DNA from: Humulus lupulus
Taxonomy: Eukaryota > Streptophyta > Magnoliopsida > Rosales > Cannabaceae
Direction of reading: 5' to 3'
DNA length: 64,000 nucleotides
Assembly: GCF_963169125.1 (NCBI RefSeq)
Contig: NC_084802.1
Location: 36,602,607-36,666,606 of the forward strand
Positions within the stretch are counted from its first letter, which is position 1, and each line of letters opens with the position of its first letter. Below, one piece after another: positions 1-9,674 of this stretch. Position numbers and translations under genes: made by a program. The notes under the pieces were generated by a model that searched no databases, was not told the DNA's origin, and saw only the letters and a program-made list of their open reading frames with translations.

Positions 1-104
1 AAATTAGGGTTTTTTATATTAATAAATTTTACACATATAATTATAATTTTTGAAATTAGCGTTTAGATAGTTGGTTATTGTCTTTGAATATGAAGAGGTG
101 CATT

Positions 105-178
105 TAATATTTAACGTATATTCAATATTTAATTATTCAAACTAACTATTAGTGTAGGCCATAATTATGCAAATGAAT
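105..178 (+). repeat. A-half-specific ~74-bp segment (example in M1)
   Basis: Aligning the halves on their shared boxes, GAAGAGGTGCATT to TCTCAATACC is 100 bp in the A half (92 to 192) and 26 bp in the B half (346 to 372). The difference of 74 bp is an insertion in A or a deletion from B. The segment includes AACTAACTATTAGTGTAGGCC and ATGCAAAT. Edges are approximate because the flanks are AT-rich. Confidence 0.7.
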
Positions 179-325
179 TAAATTTCCCAATTCTCAATAC
201 CATATTTATAATATTTGAAAAAATAAACACAATAATTAACCCTATATTGTTGTAGCCGAAATTAATAATAAAAAATATAATTTTATATAATAATTAATTA
301 TTTGCCAAATGCTTGGATATATATA

Positions 326-341
326 GTCTTTGAGTCTTTCA
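326..341 (+). repeat. Direct 8-bp duplication GTCTTTGA GTCTTTCA in the B half (example in M1)
   Basis: The A half has a single TCTTTGA before the GAAGAGG box; the B half has two successive near-identical 8-mers. This small tandem duplication is in all monomers, so it arose before the array was amplified. Confidence 0.75.
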
Positions 342-462
342 ATTTGAAGAGGTGCATTAACAATTCCCACTTCTCAATACCATATTTAAGTTGTGCAATT
401 ATTTTGTATTTTTAATGCTAAAAAATTTCTACATTAATTGTAAACCTCAATTGGCATTGCCG

Positions 463-720
463 AAATTAGGGTTTTTAATATTAATAAATTTTACACATCT
501 AATTATAATTTTTGAAATTAGCGTTTAGGTAGTTGGTTTTTGTCTTTGAATATGAAGAGGTGCATTTAATATTTAACGTATATTCAATATTGAATTTTTC
601 AAACTAACTATTAGTGTAGGCCATAATTATGCAAATGAATTAAATTTCCCAATTCTCAATACCATATTTATAATATTTGAAAAAAAAAACACAATAATTA
701 ACCCTATATTTTTGTAGCCG
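463..720 (+). repeat. A half of the monomer (~258 bp), example from M2
   Basis: The longer half of the ancestral dimer. It carries the telomere-like motif near its start, a second TTAGSGTTTAG-like site about 50 bp later, the GAAGAGGTGCATT box, a ~74-bp A-specific segment, the TCTCAATACCATATTTA box, a poly-A run of about 7-11 and a reverse telomere-like TAACCCTA. Most family-specific changes in the array fall in this half, including the 9-bp deletion and the GTATATT/GCATATT/ACATATT alternatives after the first box. Confidence 0.85.
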
Positions 721-732
721 AAATTAATGATA

Positions 733-746
733 AAAAATATATTTTT
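733..746. other. 14-bp perfect palindrome AAAAATATATTTTT (example in M2)
   Basis: A self-complementary stretch at the start of the B half, found in most monomers. A recurrent variant with ATATAATTTTATA (as in M1, M11, M29, M110) breaks it. AT-rich dyads of this type can melt or bend easily; no function is shown. Confidence 0.7.
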
Positions 747-750
747 ATAT

Positions 751-764
751 AATAATTAATTATT
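751..764. other. 14-bp perfect palindrome AATAATTAATTATT (example in M2)
   Basis: A second self-complementary stretch four bases after the first. It is kept in almost every monomer; rare exceptions include AATTAACTATT at about 29332 and 30723, ATTATAATTAATT at about 52434 and 55200, and AAAATAATT at about 57967. Confidence 0.7.
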
Positions 765-929
765 TACCAATTGCTAGGATATATATATAGTCTTTGAGTC
801 TTTCAATTTGAAGAGGTGCATTAACAATTCCCACTTCTCAATACCATATTTAAGATGTGCAATTATTTTGTATTTTTAATGCTAAAAAATTTCAATATTA
901 ATTGTAAACCTCAATTGGCATAGCCGAAA

Positions 930-938
930 TTAGGGTTT
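930..938 (+). other. Telo-box-like motif TTAGGGTTT, site 1 (example in M3)
   Basis: TTAGGGTTT is the reverse complement of AAACCCTAA, the plant telo-box, and matches the TTTAGGG telomere repeat. It sits at the start of the A half in most monomers. In the A family (for example 14269, 22586, 27196, 37349, 41052) it is TTAGTGTTT, so the site is lost in that family. The sequence match is certain; any protein binding is inference. Confidence 0.75.
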
Positions 939-981
939 TTAATATTAATAAATTTTACACATCTAATTATAATTTTTGAAA

Positions 982-992
982 TTAGGGTTTAG
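982..992 (+). other. Telomere-like motif TTAGGGTTTAG, site 2 (example in M3)
   Basis: Eleven bases matching the permuted TTTAGGG heptamer, about 52 bp after site 1. The site varies by family: intact TTAGGGTTTAG in M3, M4, M6 and many later copies; TTAGCGTTTAG in M1, M2, M7-M9 and all B-family monomers; TTAGGGTTCAG in the A family; TTAGGGGTTAG in M64, M67, M70 and M78. Confidence 0.75.
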
Positions 993-1153
993 ATAGTTGG
1001 TTATTGTCTTTGAATATGAAGAGGTGCATTTAATATTTAACATATATTCAATATTTAATTGTTTAAACTAACTATTAGTGTAGGCCCAAATGAATTAAAT
1101 TTTCCAATTCTCAACACCATATTTATAATATTTGAAAAAAAAAATACAATAAT

Positions 1154-1161
1154 TAACCCTA
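1154..1161 (-). other. Reverse telomere-like motif TAACCCTA, site 3 (example in M3)
   Basis: TAACCCTA lies shortly before the end of the A half in nearly all monomers, in the opposite sense to sites 1 and 2. Eight bases are easily met by chance in one monomer; it is reported because it is kept in nearly every copy. TATCCCTA replaces it in M10, M21, M27 and some related monomers. Confidence 0.5.
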
Positions 1162-4100
1162 TATTGTTGTAGCCGAAATTAATAATAAAAAATATATTTT
1201 TATATAATAATTAATTATTTGCCAAAAGCTAGGATGTATATAGTCTTTGAGTCTTTCAATTTGAAGAGGTGCATTAACAATTCCCACTTCTCAATACCAT
1301 ATTTAAGATGTGCAATTATTTTGTATTTTTAATGCTAAAAAATTTCAATATTAATTGTAAACCACAATTGGCAAAGCCGAAATTAGGGTTTGTATATTTA
1401 TAAATTTTATACTGCTAATTATAATTTTTGAAATTAGGGTTTAGATAGTTGGTTATTGTCTTTGAATATGAAGAGGTGCATTAACTATTTAACATATATT
1501 CAATATTTAATTGTTCAAACTAACTATTAGTGTAGGCCATAAGTATGCAAATGAATTAAATTTTCCAATTCTCAACACCATATTTATAATATTTGAAAAA
1601 AAAAATACAATAATTAACCCTATATTTTTGTAGCCGAAATTAATGATAAAAAATATATTTTTATATAATAATTAATTATTTACCAAATGCTAGGATATAT
1701 ATATAGTCTTTGAGTCTTTCAATTTGAAGAGGTGCATTAATAATTCACACTTCTCAATACCATATTTAAGATGTGCAATTATTTTGTATTTTTAATGTCA
1801 AAAAATTTCTATATTAATTGCAAACCACAATTGGCATAGCCGAAATTAGGGTTTTTAATATTAATAAATTTTACACATCTAATTATAATTTTTGAAATTA
1901 GGGTTTAGATAGTTGGTTTTTGTCTTTGAATATGAAGAGGTGCATTTAATATATAACGTATATTCAATATTTAATTATTCAAACTAACTATTAGTGTAGT
2001 CCATAATTATGCAAATGAATTAAATTTCCCAATTCTCAATACCATATTTATAATATTTGAAAAAAAAAACACAATAATTAACCCTATATTTTTGTAGCCG
2101 AAATTAATGATAAAAAATATATTTTTATATAATAATTAATTATTTACCAAATGCTAGGATATATATATAGTCTTTGAGTCTTTCAATTTGAAGAGGTGCA
2201 TTAATAATTCACACTTCTCAATACCATATTTAAGATATGCAATTATTTTGTATTTTTAATGCTAAAAAATTTCAATATTAATTGTAAACCTCAATTGACA
2301 TAGCCAAAATTAGGGTTTTTAATATTAATAAATTTTACACATCTAATTATAATTTTTGAAATTAGGGTTTAGATAGTTGGTTATTGTCTTTGAATATGAA
2401 GAGGTGCATTTAATATTTAACATATATTCAATATTTAATTGTTTAAACTAACTATTAGTGTAGGCCCAAATGAATTCAATTTTCCAATTCTCAACACCAT
2501 ATTTATAATATTTGAAAAAAAAATACAATAATTAACCCTATATTGTTGTAGCCGAAATTAATAATAAAAAATATATTTTTATATAATAATTAATTATTTG
2601 CCAAAAGCTAGGATGTATATAGTCTTTGAGTCTTTCAATTTGAAGAGGTGCATTAACAATTCCCACTTCTCAATACCATATTTAAGATGTGCAATTATTT
2701 TGTATTTTTAATGCTAAAAAATTTCAATATTAATTGTAAACCACATTGGCATAGCCGAAATTAGGGTTTTTTATATTAATAAATTTAACACATTTAATTA
2801 TAATTTTTGAAATTAGCGTTTAGATAGTAGGTTATTGTCTTTGAATATGAAGAGGTGCATTTAATATTTAACGCATATTCTATATTTAATTATTCAAACT
2901 AACTATTAGTGTAGGCCATAATTATGCAAATGAATTAAATTTCCCAATTCTCAATAACATATTTATAATATTTGAAAAAAAACACAATAATTAACCCTAT
3001 ATTGTTGTAGCCGAAATTTATAATAAAAAATATATTTTTATATAATAATTAATTATTTGCCAAATGCTTGGATATATATAGTCTTTGAGTCTTTCAATTT
3101 GAAGAGGTGCATTAACAATTCCCACTTCTCAATACCATATTTAAGATGTGCAATTATTTTGTATTTTTAATGCTAAAAAATTTCAATATTAATTGTAAAC
3201 CACATTGGCATAGCCGAAATTAGGGTTTTTTATATTAATAAATTTAACACATTTAATTATAATTTTTGAAATTAGCGTTTAGATAGTTGGTTATTGTCTT
3301 TGAATATGAAGAGGTGCATTTAATATTTAACGCATATTCTATATTTTATTATTCAAACTAACTATTAGTGTAGGCCATAATTATGCAAATGAATTAAATT
3401 TCCCAATTCTCAATACCATATTTATAATATTTGAAAAAAAAAACACAATAATTAACCCTATATTTTTTTAGCCGAAATTAATGATAAAAAATATATTTTT
3501 ATATAATAATTAATTATTTGCCAAATGCTTGGATATATATAGTATTTGAGTCTTTCAATTTGAAGAGGTGCATTAACAATTCCCACTTCTCAATACCATA
3601 TTTAAGATATGCAATTATTTTGTATTTTTAATGCTAAAAAATTTCAATATTAATTGTAAACCACATTGGCATAGCCGAAATTAGGGTTTTTTATATTAAA
3701 ATTTTTTACACATATAATTATAATTTTTGAAATTAGCGTTTAGATAGTTGGTTTTTGTCTTTGAATATGAAGAGGGGCATTTAATATTTAACGTATATTC
3801 AATATTTAATTATTCAAACTAACTATTAGTGTAGGCCATAATTATGCAAATGAATTAAATTTCCCAATTCTCAATACCATATTTATAATATTTGAAAAAA
3901 AAAACACAATAATTAACCCTATATTTTTGTAGCCGAAATTAATAATAAAAAATATATTTTTATATAATAATTAATTATTTACCAAATGCTAGGATATATA
4001 TATATAGTCTTTGAGTCTTTCAATTTGAAGAGGTGCATTAACAATTCCCACTTCTCAATACCATATTTAAGATGTGCAATTATTTTGTATTTTTAATGCT

Positions 4101-4607
4101 AAAAAATTTCTATATTAATTGTAAACCTCAATTGGCATAGCCGAAATTAGGGTTTTTAATATTAATACATTTTACACATCTAATTATAATTTTTGAAATT
4201 AGGGTTTAGATAGTTGGTTATTGTCTTTGAATATGAAGAGCTGCATTTAATATTTAACAAATATTCAATATTTAATTGTTCAAACTAACTATTAGTGTAG
4301 GCCATAATTATGCAAATGAATTAAATTTCCCAATTCTCAATACCATATTTATAATATTTGAAAGAAAAAAACACAATAATTATCCCTATATTTTTGTAGC
4401 CGAAATTTATGATAAAAAATATATTTTTATATAATAATTAATTATTTACCAAATGCTTGGATATATATATAGTCTTTGAGTCTTTCAATTTGAAGAGGTG
4501 CACTAACAATTCCCACTTCTCAATACCATATTTAAGATGTGCAATTATTTTGTATTTTTATTGCTTAAAAATTTCAATATTAATTTTAAAGCACATTGGC
4601 ATAGCCG

Positions 4608-7600
4608 AAATTAGGGTTTTTTATATTAATAAATTTTACACATATAATTATAATTTTTGAAATTAGCGTTTAGATAGTTGGTTATTGTCTTTGAATATGA
4701 AGAGGTGCATTTAATATTTAACGTATATTCAATATTTAATTATTCAAACTAACTATTAGTGTAGGCCATAATTATGCAAATGAATTAAATTTCCCAATTC
4801 TCAATACCATATTTATAATATTTGAAAAAATAAACACAATAATTAACCCTATATTGTTGTAGCCGAAATTAATAATAAAAAATATAATTTTATATAATAA
4901 TTAATTATTTGCCAAATGCTTGGATATATATAGTCTTTGAGTCTTTCAATTTGAAGAGGTGCATTAACAATTCCCACTTCTCAATACCATATTTAAGTTG
5001 TGCAATTATTTTGTATTTTTAATGCTAAAAAATTTCTACATTAATTGTAAACCTCAATTGGCATTGCCGAAATTAGGGTTTTTAATATTAATAAATTTTA
5101 CACATCTAATTATAATTTTTGAAATTAGCGTTTAGGTAGTTGGTTTTTGTCTTTGAATATGAAGAGGTGCATTTAATATTTAACGTATATTCAATATTGA
5201 ATTATTCAAACTAACTATTAGTGTAGGCCATAATTATGCAAATGAATTAAATTTCCCAATTCTCAATACCATATTTATAATATTTGAAAAAAAAAACACA
5301 ATAATTAACCCTATATTTTTGTAGCCGAAATTAATGATAAAAAATATATTTTTATATAATAATTAATTATTTACCAATTGCTAGGATATATATATAGTCT
5401 TTGAGTCTTTCAATTTGAATAGGTGCATTAACAATTCCCACTTCTCAATACCATATTTAAGATGTGCAATTATTTTGTATTTTTAATGCTAAAAAATTTC
5501 AATATTAATTGTAAACCTCAATTGGCATAGCCGAAATTAGGGTTTTTAATATTAATAAATTTTACACATCTAATTATAATTTTTGAAATTAGGGTTTAGA
5601 TAGTTGGTTATTGTCTTTGAATATGAAGAGGTGCATTTAATATTTAACATATATTCAATATTTAATTGTTTAAACTAACTATTAGTGTAGGCCCAAATGA
5701 ATTAAATTTTCCAATTCTCAACACCATATTTATAATATTTGAAAAAAAAAATACAATAATTAACCCTATATTGTTGTAGCCGAAATTAATAATAAAAAAT
5801 ATATTTTTATATAATAATTAATTATTTGCCAAAAGCTAGGATGTATATAGTCTTTGAGTCTTTCAATTTGAAGAGGTGCATTAACAATTCCCACTTCTCC
5901 ATACCATATTTAAGATGTGCAATTATTTTGTATTTTTAATGCTAAAAAATTTCAATATTAATTGTAAACCACAATTGGCAAAGCCGAAATTAGGGTTTGT
6001 ATATTTATAAATTTTATACTGCTAATTATAATTTTTGAAATTAGCGTTTAGATAGTTGGTTATTGTCTTTGAATATGAAGAGGTGCATTAACTATTTAAC
6101 ATATATTCAATATTTAATTGTTCAAACTAACTATTAGTGTAGGCCATAAGTATGCAAATGAATTAAATTTTCCAATTCTCAACACCATATTAATAATATT
6201 TGAAAAAAAAAATACAATAATTAACCCTATATTTTTGTAGCCGAAATTAATGATAAAAAATATATTTTTATATAATAATTAATTATTTACCAAATGCTAG
6301 GATATATATATAGTCTTTGAGTCTTTCAATTTGAAGAGGTGCATTAATAATTCACACTTCTCAATACCATATTTAAGATATGCAATTATTTTGTATTTTT
6401 AATGCTAAAAAATTTCAATATTAATTGTAAACCTCAATTGACATAGCCGAAATTAGGGTTTTTAATATTAATAAATTTTACACATTTAATTATAATTTTT
6501 GAAATTAGGGTTTAGATAGTTGGTTATTGTCTTTGAATATGAAGAGGTGCATTTAATATTTAACATATATTCAATATTTAATTGTTCAAACTAACTATTA
6601 GTGTTGGCCCTAATTATGCAAATGAATTAAATTTTCCAATTCTCAATACCATATTTATAATATTTGAAAAAAAACACAATAATTAACCCTATATTGTTGT
6701 AGCCGAAATTCATAATAAAAAATATATTTTTATATAATAATTAATTATTTGCCAAAAGCTAGGATGTATATAGTCTTTGAGTCTTTCAATTTGAAGAGGT
6801 GCATTAACAATTCCCACTTCTCAATACCATATTTAAGATGTGCAATTATTTTGTATTTTTAATGCTAAAAAATTTCTATATTAATTGTAAACCACAATTG
6901 GCATAGCCGAAATTAGGGTTTTTAATATTAATAAATTTTACACATCTAATTATAATTTTTGAAATTAGGGTTTAGATAGTTGGTTTTTGTCTTTGAATAT
7001 GAAGAGGTGCATTTAATATATAACGTATATTCAATATTTAATTATTCAAACTAACTATTAGTGTAGTCCATAATTATGCAAATGAATTAAATTTCCCAAT
7101 TCTCAATACCATATTTATAATATTTGAAAAAAAAAACACAATAATTAACCCTATATTTTTGTAGCCGAAATTAATGATAAAAAATATATTTTTATATAAT
7201 AATTAATTATTTACCAAATGCTAGGATATATATATAGTCTTTGAGTCTTTCAATTTGAAGAGGTGCATTAATAATTCACACTTCTCAATACCATATTTAA
7301 GATATGCAATTATTTTGTATTTTTAATGCTAAAAAATTTCAATATTAATTGTAAACCTCAATTGACATAGCCAAAATTAGGGTTTTTAATATTAATAAAT
7401 TTTACACATCTAATTATAATTTTTAAAATTAGGGTTTAGATAGTTGGTTATTGTCTTTGAATATGAAGAGGTGCATTTAATATTTAACATATATTCAATA
7501 TTTAATTGTTTAAACTGACTATTAGTGTAGGCCCAAATGAATTCAATTTTCCAATTCTCAACACCATATTTATAATATTTGAAAAAAAAATACAATAATT

Positions 7601-9674
7601 AACCCTATATTGTTGTAGCCGAAATTAATAATAAAAAATATATTTTTATATAATAATTAATTATTTGCCAAAAGCTAGGATGTATATAGTCTTTGAGTCT
7701 TTCAATTTGAAGAGGTGCATTAACAATTCCCACTTCTCAATACCATATTTAAGATGTGCAATTATTTTGTATTTTTAATGCTAAAAAATTTCAATATTAA
7801 TTGTAAACCACATTGGCATAGCCGAAATTAGGGTTTTTTATATTAATAAATTTAACACATTTAATTATAATTTTTGAAATTAGCGTTTAGATAGTAGGTT
7901 ATTGTCTTTGAATATGAAGAGGTGCATTGTATATTTAACGCATATTCTATATTTAATTATTCAAACTAACTATTAGTGTAGGCCATAATTATGCAAATGA
8001 ATTAAATTTCCCAATTCTCAATACCATATTTATAATATTTGAAAAAAAACACAATAATTAACCCTATATTGTTGTAGCCGAAATTAATAATAAAAAATAT
8101 ATTTTTATATAATAATTAATTATTTGCCAAATGCTTGGATATATATAGTCTTTGAGTCTTTCAATTTGAAGAGGTGCATTAACAATTCCCACTTCTCAAT
8201 ACCATATTTAAGATGTGCAATTATTTTGTATTTTTAATGCTAAAAAATTTCAATATTAATTGTAAACCACATTGGCATAGCCGAAATTAGGGTTTTTTAT
8301 ATTAATAAATTTAACACATTTAATTATAATTTTTGAAATTAGCGTTTAGATAGTTGGTTATTGTCTTTGAATATGAAGAGGTGCATTTAATATTTAACGC
8401 ATATTCTATATTTTATTATTCAAACTAACTATTAGTGTAGGCCATAATTATGCAAATGAATTAAATTTCCCAATTCTCAATACCATATTTATAATATTTG
8501 AAAAAAAAAACACAATAATTAACCCTATATTTTTTTAGCCGAAATTAATGATAAAAAATATATTTTTATATAATAATTAATTATTTGCCAAATGCTTGGA
8601 TATATAAAGTATTTGAGTCTTTCAATTTGAAGAGGTGCATTAACAATTCCCACTTCTCAATACCATATTTAAGATGTGCAATTATTTTGTATTTTTAATG
8701 CTAAAAAATTTCAATATTAATTGTAAACCACATTGGCATAGCCGAAATTAGGGTTTTTTATATTAAAATTTTTTACACATATAATTATAATTTTTGAAAT
8801 TAGCGTTTAGATAGTTGGTTTTTGTCTTTGAATATGAAGAGGTGCATTTAATATTTAACGTATATTCAATATTTAATTATTCAAACTAACTATTAGTGTA
8901 GGCCATAATTATGCAAATGAATTAAATTTCCCAATTCTCAATACCATATTTATAATATTTGAAAAAAAAAACACAATAATTAACCCTATATTTTTGTAGC
9001 CGAAATTAATGATAAAAAATATATTTTTATATAATAATTAATTATTTACCAAATGCTAGGATATATATATATAGTCTTTGAGTCTTTCAATTTGAAGAGG
9101 TGCATTAACAATTCCCACTTCTCAATACCATATTTAAGATGTGCAATTATTTTGTATTTTTAATGCTAAAAAATTTCTATATTAATTGTAAACCTCAATT
9201 GGCATAGCCGAAATTAGGGTTTTTAATATTAATACATTTTACACATCTAATTATAATTTTTGAAATTAGGGTTTAGATAGTTGGTTATTGTCTTTGAATA
9301 TGAAGAGGTGCATTTAATATTTAACAAATATTCAATATTTAATTGTTCAAACTAACTATTAGTGTAGGCCATAATTATGCAAATGAATTAAATTTCCCAA
9401 TTCTCAATACCATATTTATAATATTTGAAAGAAAAAAACACAATAATTATCCCTATATTTTTGTAGCCGAAATTTATGATAAAAAATATATTTTTATATA
9501 ATAATTAATTATTTACCAAATGCTTGGATATATATATAGTCTTTGAGTCTTTCAATTTGAAGAGGTGCACTAACAATTCCCACTTCTCAATACCATATTT
9601 AAGATGTGCAATTATTTTGTATTTTTATTGCTAAAAAATTTCAATATTAATTTTAAAGCACATTGGCATAGCCG
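4608..9674 (+). repeat. HOR copy 2: eleven monomers M11-M21
   Basis: Starts: 4608, 5070, 5534, 5987, 6450, 6910, 7374, 7825, 8284, 8745, 9211. M11-M14 match M1-M4 at an offset of 4607. M16-M21 match M5-M10 at an offset of about 5067. The extra monomer is M15 (460 bp; CTCAATTGACATAGCC before it, GGCCCTAATTATG inside). Private variants such as GAAAAAATAAACAC and AAGTTGTGCAATT in M1 and M11 confirm the pairing. Only scattered single-base differences separate the paired monomers. Confidence 0.9.

Larger units (their letters stand above)
463..926 (+). repeat. Example monomer M2 (464 bp) showing the two-part structure
   Basis: A complete monomer given as a reference for the array. The A half runs 463-720 and the B half 721-926. 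Both halves start just after GCCG with AAATTA and both contain GAAGAGGTGCATT and TCTCAATACCATATTTA in the same order. The A half opens with a TTAGGGTTT motif. The B half opens with AAATTAATGA and a strongly AT-rich stretch with two 14-bp perfect palindromes, followed by a short TA run. M2 belongs to a recurrent variant with AGCGTTTAGGTAGTTGG in the A half; near copies lie at 5070, 13352, 21660 and 22122. Confidence 0.95.
721..926 (+). repeat. B half of the monomer (~205 bp), example from M2
   Basis: The shorter half of the ancestral dimer. Order: GCCGAAATTA edge, AT-rich palindromic stretch, short TA run, a direct 8-bp duplication (GTCTTTGA GTCTTTCA), the GAAGAGGTGCATT box, the TCTCAATACCATATTTA box, then a T-rich tail ending in CATAGCCG or CAAAGCCG. 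From the 8-bp duplication to the AAAAAATTT near the end (about 100 bp) it is almost unchanged in every copy I read, in contrast to the A half. Confidence 0.85.
1..4607 (+). repeat. HOR copy 1: ten monomers M1-M10
   Basis: Monomer starts: 1, 463, 927, 1380, 1843, 2307, 2758, 3217, 3678, 4144. Lengths are 462, 464, 453, 463, 464, 451, 459, 461, 466 and 464. The same length series and the same diagnostic variants return from 4608, so this is one higher-order unit. M3 and M6 carry the 9-bp deletion. M6 follows GCCAAAATTAG in place of GCCG. M7 and M8 have the GCATATTCTAT A half. M9 has TTAAAATTTTTTACAC near its start. M10 has AACAAATATTC. M4 is a recombinant of two monomers that are separate in copy 2. 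Confidence 0.9.

Noticed and set aside
167..174. ATGCAAAT as a POU/octamer regulatory site
   Set aside because: The match is exact and occurs in most monomers, but an 8-mer in AT-rich DNA copied by amplification is no evidence of function, and the site has no known meaning if the organism is a plant.
219..300. TATA boxes, A-tracts or poly-A signals as promoters or terminators
   Set aside because: TATATA, AATAAA-like and poly-A strings occur in every monomer simply because of the composition; nothing links them to a transcript.
927..1000. True interstitial telomere array
   Set aside because: The TTAGGG-like motifs are 8-11 bp single sites, never more than about one and a half units in a row.
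4457..4660. Open frame of 67 codons on the + strand
   Set aside because: It crosses a monomer boundary in ordinary satellite sequence, is low-complexity and rich in I, F, Y and N as expected from 22% G+C, and is not kept in the equivalent place of sister monomers. No ribosome-site or domain evidence.
7410..7595. Open frame of 61 codons on the - strand, repeated identically at 10175-10360
   Set aside because: The two copies are identical because the DNA lies in the 2765-bp duplication, not because protein is conserved. The single base change between them (7425/10190) is silent, but one site is no evidence of selection. Other monomers break the frame.
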